Below, piece after piece: positions 60,690-64,000 of a stretch of 64,000 nt of DNA; positions within the stretch are counted from its first letter, which is position 1; every line of letters begins with the position of its first letter. This DNA comes from Heterocephalus glaber (lineage: Eukaryota > Chordata > Mammalia > Rodentia > Bathyergidae). Position numbers and translations under genes: made by a program. The notes under the pieces are model-generated. The model was not told the DNA's origin, did no database searches, and worked only from the letters and a program-made list of their open reading frames with translations. The stretch spans positions 1,419,223 through 1,483,222 of the forward strand of contig NW_004624881.1 of the NCBI RefSeq assembly GCF_000247695.1. The letters run 5' to 3'.

Positions 60690-61160
60690 TCTTTTGAGTG
60701 AAATCCCTTTTCCCATCACCCCCCAGCCATGAGTATCCAACTTTCTATTCTCTACTTCTCTGAGTTGCACTTTATTAGGTTCCATATAGAAATGAGAACA
60801 CACAACATTTGCATTGCTATGCCTAGGTTGTTTTACTTATCATAATTTCTTCTTCCAGGTGAACCTATCTTGTCACAAATGAGGGGAGCTCCCTTTTCAT
60901 GACTGAATAGTATTCTACTGTGTATGTTTTCCAAACACCAAAGGTTGTTTATTGTTTCATCTGATTTGGATGTTTCACAGGCTTCTGATCTTAGCTATTG
61001 TGCATAATGCTGCAATGGACACAGGTGGGTGGTATCATAGTTAAATTTCCTTTGTTGAATACACAGATGTTGAATTAGAGGACCATGTATTTCTATATTT
61101 GATTTTCTGAGTAATTTCCACACGTTTGAACATAATGGCTGTGTTTTAAAAATAATTGTG
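60690..61160 (-). mobile_element. Old LINE-1 fragment, antisense
   Basis: TTATTAGGTTCCATATAGAA, CTGAATAGTATTCTACTGTG, GCTATTGTGCATAATGCTGC and AATGGACACAGGTGGGTGG are antisense L1 3'-region landmarks. Confidence 0.75.
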
Positions 61161-61163
61161 AGA

Positions 61164-61242
61164 GGCCAGGGATTTAGCTCAGTGGTGCTGTGCCTGCCTT
61201 GCAAGCACAAGGTCCTAAGTTTGATCCCTGATACCAAAAATA
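61164..61242 (+). repeat. ID-like tRNA-derived SINE
   Basis: GCCAGGGATTTAGCTCAGTG, CTGCCTTGCAAGCACAAGG and GTTTGATCCCTGATACC, with an A-rich tail. Inserted into the antisense L1 debris. Confidence 0.9.
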
Positions 61243-61618
61243 AAGAATGTGAAAGTTAATTTCTTTTTGAAGAAACTAATAATATAGGAAAAATTAAGAA
61301 TGTATATTTGAAAGAAACAAAAAATAATATATATTTGAAGATATATCTACTGTTCTGTTATTTTGCTGGTAAAATTGATGTGAACATGATAACTAAAAAT
61401 TCATGTATGCATACTTTTATTTAAAATATTCTATTCTTTAATTAGTGGAAGAAGCTTGACTATATTAATTATTCATTCCAAATAAAACAACTGCTTCAGA
61501 TTTATTGGTAAGAATAAATTCTGACAAGACATTTGGATAATTATGGAAATATATTATAAAATATTATGATCAAATAAAAACAACAAATACTGTATTTGTT
61601 GCATTTTGGTATAAGAGG
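61243..61618. other. Intergenic DNA, nothing recognised
   Basis: AT-rich flank of the ERVK-like LTR. Confidence 0.4.
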
Positions 61619-61639
61619 TGTTATAGATGTACAGTAAGT

Positions 61640-62145
61640 CCCTGTCTTATGAATGTGTTCCTGTGGAAGATATGAGAAGTTCTTAGGCCTTCGGGCACCC
61701 TTGGGAAGACAGATTGTCCTGATGTCTGTGGCAGGCCCAGATAGAGAAGTTAAAGTTAACTTCAGAAGGCTGTTTGTCCATCCCACAGTGTTTGTTCCAC
61801 TGTGGTCCCTTGAGACTCTCAAATATTTGCTTGCAATAAGAGTAGCTAATCTTTTAGAAGCTTTAACTAACCAAGATGATTTAGATAAGATGCACTAAGA
61901 TTAAAGGAACATAGATGGTTCTTTAGATGCTTTATGTACTCACAGATATAATTGGTGCTTAGTTGACTAGCATTGTAAATTGTTAATGATTGATGTATCC
62001 TACAGAAAAATGTATAAAAGAAGAATATTACCAATAAACCTGGGCCTAACTCCTAACAGAGCTCTGGTCCCCCATGCCCTTAATTTTATAAGTTTCGTTG
62101 GATACTGTCTTCAGGTTCCAGTATCTCACTGAGAAGACACCAACA
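61640..62145 (+). mobile_element. 5' LTR of a class II (ERVK-like) provirus
   Basis: The 3' boundary is firm: it ends ACACCAACA at 62145, two bases before the primer site. TATAAAAG lies at 62013-62020 and AATAAA at 62033-62038. The 5' boundary is uncertain, and TG dinucleotides at 61619, 61654 and 61662 are candidates. The matching 3' LTR is not in the window. Confidence 0.75.
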
Positions 62146-62147
62146 AG

Positions 62148-62165
62148 TGGCACCAGAACAGGGAA
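62148..62165 (+). promoter_or_regulatory. tRNA-Lys-type primer binding site
   Basis: TGGCACCAGAACAGGGAA has three mismatches to the complement of the tRNA-Lys 3' end used by class II elements, and the match continues into TTGAA beyond the 18 bases. Confidence 0.85.
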
Positions 62166-62220
62166 TTGAACATAAGCAGCTGAGGTGGTATCGATGGTAA
62201 GATAAATTAATAACACGGTT

Positions 62221-63475
62221 ATGGGGCAAACACAGGGATGTGGTGCTGTTTTTAATACTTTAGTTCGTCATTTGTTGAAGACACAAGGTGCTCACGTGTC
62301 CTGAGTACATATTGAAGCTTGTTTACAAGTAGTAACAGAATGTAATCCTTGGTTTCCTGATACTGGAACATTGGAAGATGAGACTTAGGTAAGGGTTAAA
62401 CAAAATGTGGAAAAAGCTTTGCAACAGGGAGAGAACATCCCCATTGTCTGTCTTTTGGCCTATTTGGGCTCTGATTCATGCAGTAATTAACCCACTTTCA
62501 TCTGAAAAGATGTTAAAGAGGGAGGAAGTTTATGATTTGGCAAAACAGTCTTTGCATGAATATGAAATACCTGATGCAGAAAACGACAAAGTTAAAAGTG
62601 AATGTAAAAATCTGTTTCCCTCTCTGGGACTGGTCATTCTGAAGGCTCCTCCGGAGGATTTGATTTCATTCCATGATTCCCTGAAACCTTTAAAATCGGG
62701 ATTGAAATGTTCAGAGAGGCACTCTTCTAGCTCATCAGATTCTGAAAATTCTGATTCTGATCTAGTTCCTGATCCTGATTATCCTTCTGATATTACTGAC
62801 CTTATGGCTCAAAAAGGGTCTGGGGCTAAACCAAAAGTAAAAAGAGTTGCTTGTGTTCACCATCACATTTCTGATTTGTTTGCTAAAATTGCTCAGATAG
62901 AAGGTTCAGACAATGATAAGCCTTCTCTTTCTCCTGTAATTATACAACCTGGAGCTCAAGGAGGTATTGTGCTTAGATATGAAGGGTTTGATATTCAATT
63001 ATTACAATCAGTTAAAAAGGCTGTTATGATGTATGGACCTCATTCTCAATTCTCTAAAGAAATGTTAAATGGATATGCGAGATCAGTTGGAAATTTTATT
63101 CCTTATGATTGGATTACAGTAATTCAAAGTTTATTAAAACCAGGTGAATATATGCAATGGCGTATGTGGTATGGAGAAGTAGTTATGCAAAAGGCCCAAG
63201 AAAATGCGGCTTGTAATATTGGAATATATTAATGAAATGTTAACAGGAACAGGACTAATCAAATTACATTACCAGCTATAATTCATGATCACTTACAGGA
63301 AATTGCTTTGGAAGCTTGAAATCATATTTCCCCAGAGGGAGAACCAAAACAAAGTTATGTTGAAATATATCAAGGGGCTAATGAACCTTATTGTTAGTTC
63401 CTTGACAGATTAGAAATGGCCATATCCAGGGGAGTGGTTGGAGAACAGGCTCACAGACAGTTAGAAAGATTGCTG
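62221..63475 (+). pseudogene. gag: ERVK-like gag pseudogene
   Basis: Would encode matrix and capsid of a betaretrovirus-like element. ATG 62221 opens MGQTQGCGAV, with Gly2 for myristoylation, but TGA 62302-62304 ends it. A second frame from 62405 is open for 275 codons to TAA 63230-63232. It includes an acidic Ser-rich linker (SSSSSDSENSDSDLVPDPD) and a class II capsid N-terminus (FDIQLLQSVKKAVMMYG, then PYDWITVIQSLLKPGEY). Reading on in the same frame past further stops gives the capsid major homology region (YQGANEPYC, stop at 63395-63397, FLDRLEMAI) up to about 63475, where the match ends and another element begins. The lack of any gag C-terminus, pro or pol fits truncation by the L1 insertion or continuation beyond the window. 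Confidence 0.88.
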
Positions 63476-63534
63476 GCTGCCACATTACAAAGATGCAGAG
63501 GACACCAGACCACCAGACCAAGGTACGGAGTCCT

Positions 63535-63790
63535 GCTGCTCCCAGCCCAGAGGAAGGGGCTTTGTGGTCACCATCCCTCCCGCTGCTCCCAGCCCAGAGG
63601 AAAGGACTTTTGAGCCACCTACTGTCCTGCTGCCCCTGGCCCAGAGAGTGGGGCTTCCAGGCCACCAACCCTCTCACTGCTCCTGGTCCAGAGGAAGGGG
63701 CTTCCCAGCCACCATCCCTCCCACTGCACCCAGCCCACAGGAAAGGGCTTTTGGGTCACCATCCCTACCACAGCTCCCAGCCCCTGTTCC
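63535..63790 (+). repeat. 47-bp minisatellite, about 5.3 copies
   Basis: Unit starts fall at 63535, 63582, 63629, 63676, 63723 and 63770, each exactly 47 bases apart. A core of GCTCCCAGCCCAGAGGAA is shared. Because 47 is not a multiple of 3, every frame stays open and produces repetitive Pro-rich ORFs on both strands that are not genes. Confidence 0.96.
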
Positions 63791-63852
63791 ACCTCTCCCA
63801 GCTCAGAGGAGGTAATGCATGCAGGTGCTAACAGCCCCCCACCCAAGTTGGA

Positions 63853-64000
63853 ATGAGAAAACACGTAAATAAGTCTCAAAACCAGACTTCCAGATCACCT
63901 AAAGCAACCCCAAAGGGAAATGAGATGGAACACTCTGATGCTCAACCACCTGGACCCACTGAACTGGCAACAAAAGGAGATCTGGAAAAAATGAAATCAG
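63853..64000 (+). CDS. LINE-1 ORF1 start (partial, runs off the window)
   Basis: ATG 63853 opens a frame that stays open for 49 codons to the window end. It begins MRKHVNKSQNQTSRSPKATP and continues polar and charged with DLEKMKS at the end. This is the look of the disordered N-terminus of the L1 ORF1 RNA-binding chaperone, ahead of its coiled coil, which would be in the next window. The position just downstream of the tandem-repeat 5' UTR supports this. The ORF is too short here to tell if the L1 is intact. Confidence 0.65.
   Translation, partial: MRKHVNKSQNQTSRSPKATPKGNEMEHSDAQPPGPTELATKGDLEKMKS

Larger units (their letters stand above)
63476..64000 (+). mobile_element. LINE-1 5' end (5' UTR and ORF1 start), continues past the window
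   Basis: After the gag homology stops, a GC-rich 5' UTR-like region with a 47-bp tandem repeat (63535-63790) leads to the ORF1 start at 63853. It is the only L1 here with a 5' end, and it looks younger than the others. The exact left boundary is uncertain by some tens of bases. Confidence 0.65.

Noticed and set aside
62405..63232. Domesticated gag gene
   Set aside because: The 275-codon frame starts inside matrix after upstream stops, lacks the major homology region in frame without a stop, and sits in an ordinary provirus context. Nothing indicates selection.
63416..63879. Overlapping Pro-rich ORFs on both strands
   Set aside because: They are products of the 47-bp tandem repeat, which keeps all frames open. 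The unit length is not a multiple of three.
1..64000. CRISPR arrays, bacterial operons, origins or Shine-Dalgarno sites
   Set aside because: The window is vertebrate genomic DNA. The only regular arrays are microsatellites and the 47-bp minisatellite, which has no spacer structure.

Overview
The window looks like intergenic mammalian DNA from a rodent. The evidence is the coexistence of ID-type tRNA-derived SINEs, B1-type 7SL SINEs, many LINE-1 fragments and class I and class II endogenous retroviruses. I see no B2 elements, so a rodent outside the mouse/rat group is likely; that is inference, and I cannot name the species. I found no gene that is convincingly intact. Everything recognisable is a pseudogene, a retrocopy or a mobile element.

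Left part (1-28300): three olfactory receptor (OR) pseudogenes lie in AT-rich, L1-rich DNA. The first two, at 3926-4868 and 11690-12642, sit in a tandem duplication. Its units at about 3725-9060 and 11503-16858 start about 7.8 kb apart, and insertions present in only one unit date events after the copying. The third OR pseudogene, at 24562-25502, is unrelated to the first two at subfamily level. Between them, at 22146-23151 on the minus strand, a short LTR-like block lies beside a 101-codon ORF for a type II-like membrane protein that I do not recognise.

Middle (28300-51600): a repeat-poor stretch is followed by a nearly full-length, intronless, minus-strand retrocopy of CREBBP, from 5' UTR to stop codon and 3' UTR. 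An ERV1/gammaretrovirus-like provirus (42981-49769) split it inside the zinc-finger-encoding TAZ1 region. The provirus has two 547-bp LTRs, a tRNA-Pro-type primer site, a polypurine tract and a perfect 4-bp target duplication (CAAT). Its gag and pol are broken, protease is missing and env is reduced to a remnant.

Right part (51600-64000): a long antisense L1 is interrupted by a solo LTR with a 5-bp target duplication. Further on are a palindromic DNA-transposon relic, a ~320-bp tandem duplication, LTR-like and SINE fragments, then the 5' end of a class II (ERVK-like) provirus with a tRNA-Lys-type primer site and a broken gag. A younger L1 seems to begin inside this gag. It has a 47-bp tandem repeat in its 5' UTR and an open ORF1 start that runs off the window.

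The value of the window is its nested chronology: retrocopy, then provirus; duplication, then SINE; L1, then solo LTR; ERVK, then L1. I found no clearly new biological system. The best candidate for something undescribed is the membrane-protein ORF at 22846-23151.
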